Under the pieces are notes generated by a model. The model saw nothing but the letters and a program-made list of their open reading frames with translations, was not told the DNA's origin and did not search any database. DNA of 64,000 nucleotides from Algibacter miyuki. GTDB taxonomy: Bacteria > Bacteroidota > Bacteroidia > Flavobacteriales > Flavobacteriaceae. Positions 36,101 to 43,896 of this stretch are shown piece after piece. How positions within the stretch are numbered: the stretch's first letter is position 1; every line of letters begins with the position of its first letter. The position numbers and the translations under genes are program-made. The stretch lies in NCBI RefSeq assembly GCF_042427745.1, contig NZ_JBHMFA010000001.1; one strand, 5' to 3'.

Positions 36101-37403
36101 GTCCTTCGGTTAATTTTCTAGCATTTTCAAGACTAGCATAATCGAAACCTTCATTTATACCCGATACTTCAATACCCGATTTGATGGTTGAAACCTCTCT
36201 AATACTTTGATTTAATTGAGATGTTGGTGCTGAACTATTAATTTTAGTAGGATCGAATGCATTATTTTCATTTTTAGGATAAGCATCTGGAGCGGCTAAA
36301 ATATTTACTGCCGAGTAAACTTTTTCGCTGTCACTCTCACCTAAATCTTGAAGGGCTACAATATTTCTAACGTTATCCGTTCGGTTTGCTCTATTGGTAA
36401 TCCAAACTTCAATTCTTGTTATTTGTAAACCTTTTGTATTTAAGTAAGGATAAGTTTTTAGTGCTTCGTCATAATTATCTCTAAAATAATGAGATAAAAA
36501 GAAGTGACGGTTTTCATCATAATCACGAACGTATAATTCAAACTCTTCTAGCGTGCCTCCGCCTTGAGAAACCACGGTATTAGATTGTGAACGTTGCTCG
36601 GAAAACACGCCTGTAATAGTCGTTTTACCAAACTGAAGTTGTGCTTTTACACCAAATAAACTTTGCGCACCCGTAATTAGGGAGCTATTTAAAGGCATAC
36701 TCACGTTACCAATTTCAATTTTCTGAAGAATATCATCTTCGGTTGGTGCGTATTCTAATTTTATAAGGTTTTGAAAATCGAATGTAGACTGCGTATCATA
36801 ATTGGCATTTACTGTTAAGCGTGTTCCTACTTTCCCTAAAAGACTTAAACTAATACGTTGATCGAAATCAAAGGTGAAGTTACTTCTATTTCTTGGTGAA
36901 AAATTAGGATTATCTTGTTTAGAAAACAACACTCCCAAATCCATTTCTACAGAACCTTGAGGAATAACCTCTATAGTATTACTTCCGAAGATAGATTCGA
37001 AAAAATCTGATTCTACATAAAATTCTGGTAACAGATTTTTACGCGCATCATCAGTGCCGTCTTTTTTACCCGAAAAAGCATCTACTTTTTCTTTATAATA
37101 ACTACTTAAGTTTTGTTTGGCCACCAAAGCATAGTACTCCTTTGGTGTTAAAATAATGGGATAGTTAATGTTGAATTCCCCAATTTTTTCGGTGTAAACA
37201 TACCGATCGGTTAAGGCATCATAAACATACTTAGACTCAATACTATTAGGCCTCGCTGTTTTAATATTACCTTGCTGATATCCTTTTTTTACTGAATCTT
37301 GCTCCACCTCCTGTCCCCAAGACAAGGTTGAAACAAACAGCATAACCACAAAAAAAGCAATGTGACTAATTGACTTATAGAGACTGAGGCTAATTTTTTT
37401 CAA
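30132..37403 (-). CDS. sprA: SprA, type IX secretion outer-membrane translocon
   Basis: The 2423-residue protein is the giant beta-barrel of the type IX secretion system, needed for export of proteins with sorting tails and for gliding. It has a signal peptide (about 1-30, ending STLSWGQ), then long stretches of alternating amphipathic strands, many FSEQRSQSN-type and Asp/Asn-rich turns, ending in a barrel strand TIRSGFTIRYNFGN. Size and sequence match the SprA/Sov family. The only start that preserves the signal peptide is a TTG at 37403; the frame is closed upstream by a TAA and the next ATG lies inside the hydrophobic core. It begins 6 nt after ruvA, in a maeB-ruvA-sprA transcription unit. 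T9SS cargo in this window includes the secreted protein at 43.9-45.8 kb. Confidence 0.95.
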   Translation of the reverse strand: MKKISLSLYKSISHIAFFVVMLFVSTLSWGQEVEQDSVKKGYQQGNIKTARPNSIESKYVYDALTDRYVYTEKIGEFNINYPIILTPKEYYALVAKQNLSSYYKEKVDAFSGKKDGTDDARKNLLPEFYVESDFFESIFGSNTIEVIPQGSVEMDLGVLFSKQDNPNFSPRNRSNFTFDFDQRISLSLLGKVGTRLTVNANYDTQSTFDFQNLIKLEYAPTEDDILQKIEIGNVSMPLNSSLITGAQSLFGVKAQLQFGKTTITGVFSEQRSQSNTVVSQGGGTLEEFELYVRDYDENRHFFLSHYFRDNYDEALKTYPYLNTKGLQITRIEVWITNRANRTDNVRNIVALQDLGESDSEKVYSAVNILAAPDAYPKNENNAFDPTKINSSAPTSQLNQSIREVSTIKSGIEVSGINEGFDYASLENARKLTEGQEYILNSELGYISLNSRLNNDEVLAVAFQYTVGGKAYQVGEFANDGVNATEVTVNTNGDVTNVVNSNLIVKLLKSSITNVDLPIWDLMMKNIYDTGAYNLSSEDFKLNIFYNEASPLNYITPVGTTPFPEPETGLKPLNETPLLRVFNLDKLNYNNDPQTSGDGFFDFVEGITVFSQNGQIIFPNAEPFGEHLFNTLSLDGGSDSYGNTATYNENQAKYVYDVLYSSTKTAALEASDKNKFKLQGSYKSSGSDGISIGSFNVPQGSVRVTAGGRLLVEGIDYTVNYQLGKVQILDEALKASSTPIEVSTENNAVFGQQTKRFTGLNVEHKFNENFVIGGTFLNLNERPVTQKANYGTEPINNTMLGFNGNYATKVPFLTRLVNKLPNIDTDAESNFSVRGEVAYLLPGAPSGTDLEGEATSYIDDFEGSQNAIDLRSQQSWYLSSRPIGLGVSTNPDEDENGIQNGFQRAMLNWYTIDPVFYTSQRPDGITDEDMSSLYTSRVFIDELFPERDVVQGQNTVIYTLDLAYSPQERGPYNYDPVAADGIDANEARDSWAGITRQLTSTDFEQQNVEYIEFWLQDPFQENPANPGGKLVFNLGNISEDIIKDGKKLYENGLPDDGNNDLLQKTTWGTVVPQNQSLIYAFDSTGDERVNQDVGYDGYADSDETPVIPGDPELTAIYNNYSSFEDPANDNYQYFLSAEGNIFDRYKRYNGVEGNTPDSFSNTDRGANTQPDVEDINRDNTMNTIDSYFEYELDITRQNLPITAAGFENLGDANPLKEFLRDFKSQKRTLPNGEEVDVRWYQFRVPVEGSHAKAIGGISDLRSVRFSRIYLKDFTEATVFRFGTLDLVRSDWRRYTQALDKDDPTPDDPQTDFSVGIIGTIENDGSYERPPGIEPEELYNNNTIVTQNEQSLVLKVCELEAKDSKAVYKNVSFDMRQYKRLRMFMHADDDDSGELEDKEMVGFIRMGNDLTENYYQIEIPLRLSSSNSRDDLWPTENEINLPIEILGQIKALGISAGTLGNEDATFYDVIGDVPELVADEFAGYVIGQHRVGIKGNPNFGDIRTLMVGVKNVAENGDNNLCGEVWFNELRLSDMDNEGGWAAVVSMDTNFADFASISATGSQSTSGFGSIEQGPSQRNLEDVKQYDVVANVNVGQLLPKKWGIQIPFNYGQSEELVTPKYDQYYEDLTLDSRISAADTAEKKETIKQQSEDYTKRQSINLIGVRKNRTGDAKPRFYDVENVTLNYSYNKVEHRDFEIQNSVNKTVRVGANYAHNFQPVTIQPFKKNDSLFTGKYWKILKDFNLNLMPSSFTVNTDLNRQFNRQKFRDIALEGTTNIEIEELFRRNYTFDFQYTINYNLTESLQFNFTASNNNIVRNYFKDNIINGEQDSTLDVWDGFLDFGDPNRQMQNLGLTYQLPINKIPTFSFINATYQYTGNFQWQKGSDLYGNLELDGETYDLGNTIQNANTHNINTNLDMNKLYKYLGLVKKPIRRVRTRTTGPPGANSRNTKAPKPKSQSTTKLLNAGIDVLTAIKRIQFNYSENNGTYLPGYTQTPGFIGTLKPTFGYTFGSQSDIRSLAARNGWLTLYQDFNQQYTSTNTKQLDVSASLEPIKDLKIDIVGNRTYYKNYTENYQVDINNDNEYVALTPNTFGNFNISTLLIKTAFSKSDETTSDAFNDFRSNRLIIARRLAAEKGADVNDLDADGYPKGFGKNNQAVLLPAFLSAYTGTDANKVTTSAFRDVPIPNWDLKYSGFMKFAWFKKRFKRFSLTHGYRSTYTINQFQTNLDYNDLDYDGTDINFALSYDDQPDNTKDQSGNYKNERLFSNINLTEMFSPLMRIDLEMKNSVKILAEIKKDRLLSLSFDNNLLTEVIGNEYIIGLGYRIKDLRIRSKLAGPTKRIVSDLNMKADISVRDNKTIIRYLDLENNQVTSGQTIWGLKYSADYAFSKNLTGIFYFDYSFSEYAISTAFPLTTIRSGFTIRYNFGN

Positions 37404-37409
37404 AATGTA

Positions 37410-37991
37410 TTATAAATTTTTTAGGGCTTGTTTTATAATAGTTTCTACCGTGGCATCCGGTTGAGCCATTACAATTTTATCCACAACACGTTCTGCTTGT
37501 TTTTTAACAAATCCAAGCACTTCTAAAGCAGATAACGCTTCATCTTTACTCGTATTGCCTTTAGAAACAGAAACTTCGTCAATATCGTAAATTTTCAGAA
37601 TTTTATCTTTCAAATCTAAAATAACACGTTGTGCTGTTTTAGCTCCAATACCTTTTATGGATTGAATAAGGGCCACATCGGCCGTTGCAATACCTTCGCG
37701 CACCTGTTTAGGTGTTAACGATGATAGCATGGTGCGTGCAATACTAGCGCCAATACCGCTTACAGAAAGTAATAATCTGAAAATTTCGCGTTCGGCAACC
37801 GAGGAAAAACCATACAATGTATGAGAATCTTCTTTAACCTGAAGATGCGTAAACAATTTTAATTGTTCCGCATCTGGTATATTTGAAAACGTGTGTAACG
37901 ATATATTTAACATATAACCAACGCCGTTGCAATCTATTACAACATGCGTTGGATTTTTTTCTACTAGCTTTCCTTGAATGTGTGTTATCAT
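37410..37991 (-). CDS. ruvA: Holliday junction branch migration protein RuvA
   Basis: The 193-residue protein binds four-way DNA junctions and loads RuvB. It shows the N-terminal OB-fold (MITHIQGKLVEKNPTHVVID), helix-hairpin-helix motifs (SVSGIGASIARTML and SIKGIGAKTAQRVI at about 70-125) and the small C-terminal domain III that contacts RuvB (ALEVLGFVKKQAERVV). Length is slightly below the E. coli protein. It lies between the malic enzyme gene and sprA, and ruvB is about 5 kb away in the same direction, so the two subunits are not co-transcribed. Confidence 0.96.
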   Translation of the reverse strand: MITHIQGKLVEKNPTHVVIDCNGVGYMLNISLHTFSNIPDAEQLKLFTHLQVKEDSHTLYGFSSVAEREIFRLLLSVSGIGASIARTMLSSLTPKQVREGIATADVALIQSIKGIGAKTAQRVILDLKDKILKIYDIDEVSVSKGNTSKDEALSALEVLGFVKKQAERVVDKIVMAQPDATVETIIKQALKNL

Positions 37992-38026
37992 AAAAAGTTA
38001 TTGGTTCACTTTCAAATGTAATAAAA

Positions 38027-40324
38027 TTATTTTTGGTTCGCCTGATCGGCATCCAACTTCTCTTTATGTTGTGCATCAATAACCGCAATAGCCGTCATGT
38101 TTACAATTTCGTCCACACTAGCACCAAGTTGAAGGATGTGCACAGGTTTGCGCATTCCCATCATAATTGGCCCTATAGATTCTGCTTCGTTTAACTCTTT
38201 CAATAATTTATAAGTGATGTTTGCTGAATCTAAATTCGGAAAAATTAAAGTGTTTACCTTTTTTCCTACTAGTTTAGAAAACGGAAATTTCTCGCGCAGC
38301 ATATCATCATTTAAAGCGAAATCGGTTTGCAGTTCTCCATCTACATTCATTTCTGGATAATGACGATGTAAATAAGATACTGCTTCTCTTACTTTTGAAG
38401 CACGATCGTTTATAGATGACCCAAAATTAGAGTAAGATACCATAGCCATTACAGGATCAAGACCAAACATTTTTACAATGCTTGATGTCATTTGCGCAAT
38501 TTTGGCTAAATCTTTCGCTGTTGGATCTATATTGATAGACGTATCACTTAAAAATAGCGGTCCGCGCTTTGTCATCATTAAGTTAGACGTTGCTATACGA
38601 GTAACTCCAGGAGCCATACCAATAAGTTCTAACATTGGTTTTACTACGGAAGGGTAACTTCTAGAATATCCTGAAATTAATCCATCGGCATCACCTTCAT
38701 TCACCATCATGGCTGCAAAATAGTTACGCTCGCGCATTAAGCGTTGCGCTGAATAATACGTTACACCACGACGGCTGCGTTGTTCCCAGTATACTTTAGC
38801 GTATTTATTTTTTCGTTCATTTTCTTCTTCTTGCTTCGGGTCGATGATAGCAATATCGGCATCGAATTCAATCTCTGCCATTAATTCCTTTATCGTTTCT
38901 TTTCTTCCTAATAAAATAGGAATAGCCACACCTTCATCATGTACAATCTGTGCTGCTTTTAAAACATCTAATTGATCGGCTTCTGCAAAAACAATACGTT
39001 TAGGCGCTAACTTTGCACGGTTTAATAACAACCTAATTAATTTATTATCTGATCCTAAACGCAATAACAAACTATCTTTATAACGTTCCCAGTCTGTAAT
39101 AGGATGTTTTGCAACACCACTATCCATAGCCGCTTTTGCTACTGCTGGTGGTATTTCGGCAATTAAACGCGGATCGAATGGTTTTGGAATAATATACTCT
39201 TTACCAAAGGTTAATCGAGTTTCTCCATAAGCAATATTTACTTGTTCTGGCACCGGCTCTTTAGCTAATTTAGCTAAAGCTTTTACGGCTGCCATTTTCA
39301 TAGCTTCGTTAATTTTAGTAGCACGAACATCTAATGCGCCTCTAAAAATAAATGGAAAACCTAATACATTATTAACTTGGTTAGGATGATCACTTCGACC
39401 TGTTGCCATAATAATATCCTTTCGGGTATCTACAGCTAATTGGTATTTTATTTCTGGATTTGGATTAGCCATAGCGAAAACAATAGGATTTTCGGCCATT
39501 ACTAAAAGCATTTCTGGAGTTACAATATCAGCCATTGATAATCCGATAAAAACATCGGCATCTATCATAGCTTCATGTAAGGTATCTATTTTTCTATGGG
39601 TTGCAAATTCTGCTTTTTCCGAAGATAAAACGTCTCTATCGTCACGAATAACACCTTTACTATCTAACATAACCATGTTTTCGCGTTTTGTACCACAAGC
39701 TTGGTATAAACGAGAACATGAAATGGCTGCTGCTCCGGCGCCACTAATTACGATTTTGACATCTTCTAATTTTTTCCCTGCAATTTCTACGGCATTTATT
39801 AAGGCTGCTGCCGAAATAATAGCGGTACCATGCTGGTCATCGTGCATTACCGGAATATCTAATTCTTCCTTTAAGCGACGTTCAATTTCAAATGCTTCGG
39901 GTGCTTTAATATCTTCAAGATTAATACCTCCGAAGGTTGGCGCTATATTTTTTACGGTTTCAATAAAGGCATCTACATCTTCTGTATCGACTTCAATATC
40001 GAATACATCGATATCTGCGAAAATTTTGAATAACAATCCTTTACCTTCCATTACAGGTTTTGATGCTTCAGGACCAATATTTCCGAGTCCTAAAACGGCT
40101 GTTCCGTTAGAAATTACAGCTACTAAATTTCCTTTAGCAGTATATTTATAAGCCGCTTCTTTATCTTTTTCAATTTCCAAACAAGGTGCGGCAACACCCG
40201 GAGAGTAGGCCAAAGACAAGTCTCTTTGTGTGGCATATTTTTTGGTTGGAACCACTTTAATTTTTCCTGGAGTTGGTTTTGCGTGATAAATAAGGGCTTC
40301 TCTACGCTTGCTTTCTTCGCTCAT
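38027..40324 (-). CDS. maeB: NADP-dependent malic enzyme with phosphotransacetylase-like domain
   Basis: The 765-residue protein oxidatively decarboxylates malate to pyruvate. Residues 1-430 form the malic enzyme part, with the conserved YTAKGNLVAVISNGTAVLGL and GNIGPEASKPVMEGK and the Rossmann motif GAGAAAISCSRL (about 195). Residues about 440-765 are a phosphate acetyltransferase-like domain (RIVFAEADQLDVLKAAQ at its start, SSINDRASKVREAVSYL later) that in MaeB proteins is regulatory and binds acetyl-CoA. A TATATTTG box lies about 100 nt upstream. The gene heads a unit with ruvA (35 nt) and sprA. Confidence 0.95.
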   Translation of the reverse strand: MSEESKRREALIYHAKPTPGKIKVVPTKKYATQRDLSLAYSPGVAAPCLEIEKDKEAAYKYTAKGNLVAVISNGTAVLGLGNIGPEASKPVMEGKGLLFKIFADIDVFDIEVDTEDVDAFIETVKNIAPTFGGINLEDIKAPEAFEIERRLKEELDIPVMHDDQHGTAIISAAALINAVEIAGKKLEDVKIVISGAGAAAISCSRLYQACGTKRENMVMLDSKGVIRDDRDVLSSEKAEFATHRKIDTLHEAMIDADVFIGLSMADIVTPEMLLVMAENPIVFAMANPNPEIKYQLAVDTRKDIIMATGRSDHPNQVNNVLGFPFIFRGALDVRATKINEAMKMAAVKALAKLAKEPVPEQVNIAYGETRLTFGKEYIIPKPFDPRLIAEIPPAVAKAAMDSGVAKHPITDWERYKDSLLLRLGSDNKLIRLLLNRAKLAPKRIVFAEADQLDVLKAAQIVHDEGVAIPILLGRKETIKELMAEIEFDADIAIIDPKQEEENERKNKYAKVYWEQRSRRGVTYYSAQRLMRERNYFAAMMVNEGDADGLISGYSRSYPSVVKPMLELIGMAPGVTRIATSNLMMTKRGPLFLSDTSINIDPTAKDLAKIAQMTSSIVKMFGLDPVMAMVSYSNFGSSINDRASKVREAVSYLHRHYPEMNVDGELQTDFALNDDMLREKFPFSKLVGKKVNTLIFPNLDSANITYKLLKELNEAESIGPIMMGMRKPVHILQLGASVDEIVNMTAIAVIDAQHKEKLDADQANQK

Positions 40325-40421
40325 ACGATTGGATATATTAATTTTTGGTTAGCTGTTTTCAAGTTCTAAACGCTTCATCTATTGAATCTATCTAAACTAA
40401 AAACCATTTACTTCTAACGTA

Positions 40422-40429
40422 CAAATATA
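40422..40429 (-). promoter_or_regulatory. Putative -7 element of maeB
   Basis: TATATTTG on the minus strand matches TAnnTTTG and lies 98 nt before the maeB ATG. No TTTG occurs 19 nt further upstream. Confidence 0.4.
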
Positions 40430-40690
40430 ATAATCCTATTATGTAAACTGCTATACTTTTAAAAAATTGGTGTTTCTTTTTCGTCCATAAAATTTTGCCA
40501 TTTTATTGGATGGACTCTTTGCTGTTTCTGATACTATAAAGTCTTTTTCTCTTAAATACCTGAATAAATATTAATATTTCATTAGTTTAAAAATAGTTTA
40601 TTATTGGAGATTCCCATAGGCTCATCCGAACTTCAACAATGCAAAAAACAGATTCTGAAATGATAAAAACAAAAACATATTAAAACTAAA

Positions 40691-40726
40691 AAAGCCTTAG
40701 CATTCAAAAATGATTGCTAAGGCTTT
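40691..40726 (-). terminator. Terminator after the DUF6503-type lipoprotein gene
   Basis: AAAGCCTTAGCA (40691-40702) and TGCTAAGGCTTT (40715-40726) form a 12-bp perfect stem, followed on the minus strand by a T run, 20 nt past the stop codon. Confidence 0.8.
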
Positions 40727-40746
40727 AATTATTTTTAGATCGTCTC

Positions 40747-41658
40747 TTATTTGTTTAAGACCTCTGCTCCTTCTGGTTTGGAGAAGAAATTATCTTCTAC
40801 GGTTGGAGAAAAACTAATATCGCTAACATCAATTTTAGTGATATATTCCCCTAAACCATCCTTATCATCGGTAGACCAATAGGTTTTAAAACCCGTTGCA
40901 AATACAATACCATCTACCGTAGTAGTCCCTTGAGTTACCGTGATTTTTTCCGGAGCATGTCCGCCATCAGGAAAGTACTTTGGGTAAGATACAATATATT
41001 TAAAAGCATCGACCAAATTGGTTTTTGCGTTTATATAAAGAATATAATAATCGTCTGGTGCGGAACCTACGCCAGCATCATAAGTTGCTTTAACCACTTT
41101 TTGGGTAGCACCTTGAAATTCTATTTCAGGTAATAATTCTAGGTTTACACCTTGACCATCTAACACAAATGGTTGACCTGAAAAATACAATGGTGTTAGA
41201 GCCCAAAACTCGGTATCGTAAGTAAACGATGTACTGTCTTTAGCTTTTATCCAAGCCTCTTCACCATCCCAACCATAAATAGAAGTTGGATCTGTAATAC
41301 TATTATGTCTTGCCTGATTACTCCAGGTATTTATTGTTTGGTATGAGTCTCTAATTCCTTTTCCATTTAAAGGTTTATAGTCAAAATGCAAAGAAAAATA
41401 ACCGTTACCGTACCATTTATCCAATCCGCCATGAGCTTCCATAGCATTCCATAATACTTGACCAGCCTCTGTAGCGTTCAATCTTTTATTAGCTGAAGCC
41501 ACTCGTTTTTCAATCCAAGCGTCTGGAATATCGTATCCGGTTTTAGATACTGGTATTTCTACAACTTTCTCAGTTTCCTTTTTACTGGTTTCTTTACAAG
41601 CTACAAAACTTAATACTAAAAATAAACCTAGAAGTTTATATGGTGTTTTTATTTTCAT
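40747..41658 (-). CDS. Lipoprotein of the DUF6503 type, function unknown
   Basis: The 303-residue protein has a lipobox with C21 (LSFVACKETSKK) and a charged linker before a globular domain with VLWNAMEAHGGLDKWYGNG near residue 66-84, YGWDGEEAWIK near 122-132 and PKYFPDGGHAPEKI near 226-239. This is the pattern of the outer-membrane-anchored DUF6503 family common in flavobacteria, as I recall it; resemblance to LolA/LolB-like half-barrels is possible but not certain. It is a single-gene unit with its own terminator and a TACGTTTG -7-like element at 41717-41710. No function is claimed. Confidence 0.75.
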   Translation of the reverse strand: MKIKTPYKLLGLFLVLSFVACKETSKKETEKVVEIPVSKTGYDIPDAWIEKRVASANKRLNATEAGQVLWNAMEAHGGLDKWYGNGYFSLHFDYKPLNGKGIRDSYQTINTWSNQARHNSITDPTSIYGWDGEEAWIKAKDSTSFTYDTEFWALTPLYFSGQPFVLDGQGVNLELLPEIEFQGATQKVVKATYDAGVGSAPDDYYILYINAKTNLVDAFKYIVSYPKYFPDGGHAPEKITVTQGTTTVDGIVFATGFKTYWSTDDKDGLGEYITKIDVSDISFSPTVEDNFFSKPEGAEVLNK

Positions 41659-41812
41659 GTTCTTTTTGTTAATTAATCAAGCTTAGTCGATTTAAATTAT
41701 TAAACCTTTCAAACGTAATTTACACTTATTCTGAATTTGTGTTTTATTTTTATAATTGATACAACTCGTTCGTTTTACCTACAATTCAAAAAACCTATTT
41801 TATTTATCAAAT

Positions 41813-42742
41813 CTATTTTTTTAGAAAATTAATATTGCGTGTTAACCCCGCGAATTTGGTTCGTTTAACAGCCGATTTTTGAAATACCTTTTTAAACGTA
41901 TCTTCGGTAATTTCTTCCCAATCTTTTTTTGTCATGGAAAGTAATTCGGGATGCGGATTAAAAAGTGGTTCACTATGCGATTTAGAAAATCGATTCCATG
42001 GACAAACATCTTGGCAAACATCGCAGCCAAACATCCAATCGTCCATTTTTCCTTTAAAATCAGTGGGTAAATTTTCTTTTAATTCGATGGTTAAATAGGA
42101 AATACATTTGCTCCCATCTACCACATAAGGTTCCGTAATCGCTTCGGTTGGGCAGGCATCAATGCAGGCGGTACATGTACCACAGTGGTCGGTTGTTGCC
42201 GCATCATACTCTAAATCTAAATCGATAATAAGCTCGGCTATAAAATAGAATGAACCTACTTGCTGAGTAATTAAATTACTATGTTTCCCAATCCATCCTA
42301 AACCCGATTTTGCTGCCCAAGCCTTATCTAAAACAGGAGCGGAATCGACAAACGCACGGCCACTAACTTCTCCTATTTCATCTTGAATAAAAAACAATAA
42401 CGATTTCAATTTATGTTTAATAATATGATGGTAATCGTTACCATAAGCGTATTTACTCAATTTGGGAGCATCGGGGTCTTGTTGTGTTTCCGATGGATAA
42501 TAATTTAACAACAAGGATATCACACTTTTAGAATCTTCAACCAGCAAGGTTGGATTTAAGCGCTTGTCAAAATGGTTTTCCATGTACTGCATTTGGCCGT
42601 TCATGTTTTTGTTTAACCAATTTTCTAAACGCGGCGCTTCCTCTTCTAAAAACCCAGCTTTACTTATACCACAAGACATAAAGCCGAGGCGTTTAGCTTC
42701 GGCTTTAATTAAGTCTGTATTTTTAGTTTTAGCGTTTATCAC
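41813..42742 (-). CDS. queG: Epoxyqueuosine reductase QueG
   Basis: This 309-residue cobalamin and iron-sulphur enzyme reduces epoxyqueuosine to queuosine in tRNA. It has the two [4Fe-4S] cysteine sets HCGTCTACIDACPTEAI (about 187-203) and FGCDVCQDVCPWNRF (about 238-252), and the upstream SAPVLDKAWAAKSGLGWIGK (about 133-152) of the active-site region. The GTG at 42742 lies 7 nt after the ruvB stop codon and gives the expected N-terminus, so ruvB-queG are probably co-transcribed. Length is a little shorter than E. coli QueG, which has C-terminal HEAT repeats absent here. Confidence 0.94.
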   Translation of the reverse strand: MINAKTKNTDLIKAEAKRLGFMSCGISKAGFLEEEAPRLENWLNKNMNGQMQYMENHFDKRLNPTLLVEDSKSVISLLLNYYPSETQQDPDAPKLSKYAYGNDYHHIIKHKLKSLLFFIQDEIGEVSGRAFVDSAPVLDKAWAAKSGLGWIGKHSNLITQQVGSFYFIAELIIDLDLEYDAATTDHCGTCTACIDACPTEAITEPYVVDGSKCISYLTIELKENLPTDFKGKMDDWMFGCDVCQDVCPWNRFSKSHSEPLFNPHPELLSMTKKDWEEITEDTFKKVFQKSAVKRTKFAGLTRNINFLKK

Positions 42743-42749
42743 ATTGTTG

Positions 42750-43772
42750 TTAAAACAAGCCGCCCTGAGTTGGTCCCTTTACGCGTCCTAAATGTTTATA
42801 GGCAGCTTCGGTTACTTCACGTCCTCTTGGGGTTCGCATAATAAAACCTTGTTGAATAAGAAAAGGTTCGTAAACTTCTTCAATGGTTTCTGGACTTTCA
42901 CTTACTGCCGTAGCAATGGTTGAAATACCAACAGGCCCGCCTTTAAATTTATCAATAATGGTCGTTAGGATTTTATTATCCATTTCATCCAACCCATGTG
43001 CATCTACATTTAAGGCTTCTAGCGCGTATCTTGCTATTTCTATATCAATACTACCATTGCCTTTAATTTGTGCAAAATCGCGTACCCGACGTAGCAATGC
43101 GTTGGCAATTCGAGGTGTTCCGCGACTTCTACCAGCGATTTCAATTGCTGCTTCCATAGAAATGGGCACATCTAAAATAGTGGCACTTCGTTGTACGATA
43201 TTAGTTAGTAAATCGGTTTTATAATACTGAAGTCTACTTTGTATTCCAAAACGGGCACGCATAGGCGCTGTTAGTAAACCAGAACGCGTGGTAGCTCCGA
43301 CTAAAGTAAAAGGGTTTAAATTTATTTGAACAGAACGTGCATTAGGTCCTGACTCAATCATGATATCGATTTTATAATCCTCCATGGCAGAATACAGATA
43401 TTCTTCCACAATAGGACTTAACCTATGAATTTCATCAATAAATAACACATCACGTTCATCTAGATTTGTTAACAGGCCCGCTAAATCGCCAGGTTTATCA
43501 AGTACAGGACCTGATGTTATTTTAATGCCGACAGATAATTCATTAGCTAAAATATTAGCCAAGGTTGTTTTACCAAGTCCTGGAGGGCCATGAAATAAGG
43601 TGTGATCGAGTGCCTCACCACGTAAATTGGCAGCTTTCACAAATATTTGGAGGTTTTCCAATACTTGATCTTGACCAGTAAAATCATCAAATGATAGTGG
43701 TCTTAATTGTTTTTCAACTTCAAATTCCTCAGAAGAGAAATTCTCATTAGTGGCATCTAGATTTTCGTTCAT
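42750..43772 (-). CDS. ruvB: Holliday junction helicase RuvB
   Basis: The 340-residue AAA+ motor drives branch migration with RuvA. The Walker A motif HGPPGLGKTT (61-70), Walker B LFIDEIHRL (about 113-121), sensor GATTRSGLL and the C-terminal winged helix (QQGFIMRTPRGREV) are intact. A TATCTTTG element (43829-43822, minus strand) lies 50 nt upstream, overlapping the end of the preceding terminator region. It is followed closely by queG. Confidence 0.97.
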   Translation of the reverse strand: MNENLDATNENFSSEEFEVEKQLRPLSFDDFTGQDQVLENLQIFVKAANLRGEALDHTLFHGPPGLGKTTLANILANELSVGIKITSGPVLDKPGDLAGLLTNLDERDVLFIDEIHRLSPIVEEYLYSAMEDYKIDIMIESGPNARSVQINLNPFTLVGATTRSGLLTAPMRARFGIQSRLQYYKTDLLTNIVQRSATILDVPISMEAAIEIAGRSRGTPRIANALLRRVRDFAQIKGNGSIDIEIARYALEALNVDAHGLDEMDNKILTTIIDKFKGGPVGISTIATAVSESPETIEEVYEPFLIQQGFIMRTPRGREVTEAAYKHLGRVKGPTQGGLF

Positions 43773-43832
43773 TTCAAGGCAATCAAAAGAGGTATAAGTA
43801 TTAGTGTAATACCGGTTATAGCAAAGATAAAC

Positions 43833-43863
43833 AAAAAGCCTCTCCGAAGTGGAAAGGCTTTTT
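43833..43863 (-). terminator. Terminator after the T9SS-sorted protein gene
   Basis: AAAAAGCCT (43833-43841) pairs with AGGCTTTTT (43855-43863), with extra inner pairing. It lies 34 nt past the stop codon and abuts the ruvB -7-like element. Confidence 0.7.
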
Positions 43864-43896
43864 AGATTTTTAAATATACACGCTATAATCGAAAAG

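Larger units (their letters stand above)
40325..40746. other. Intergenic stretch upstream of maeB
   Basis: A 422-nt gap without a convincing gene. It contains a TATATTTG element (minus strand, 40429-40422) as likely maeB promoter, lacking a good -33 box, and a terminator (40691-40726) for the next gene. The middle part (about 40450-40680) shows nothing I can name. Confidence 0.55.

Noticed and set aside
39675..40151. 158-codon plus-strand frame opposite the malic enzyme gene
   Set aside because: It is an antisense shadow; the minus-strand gene is complete with all motifs.
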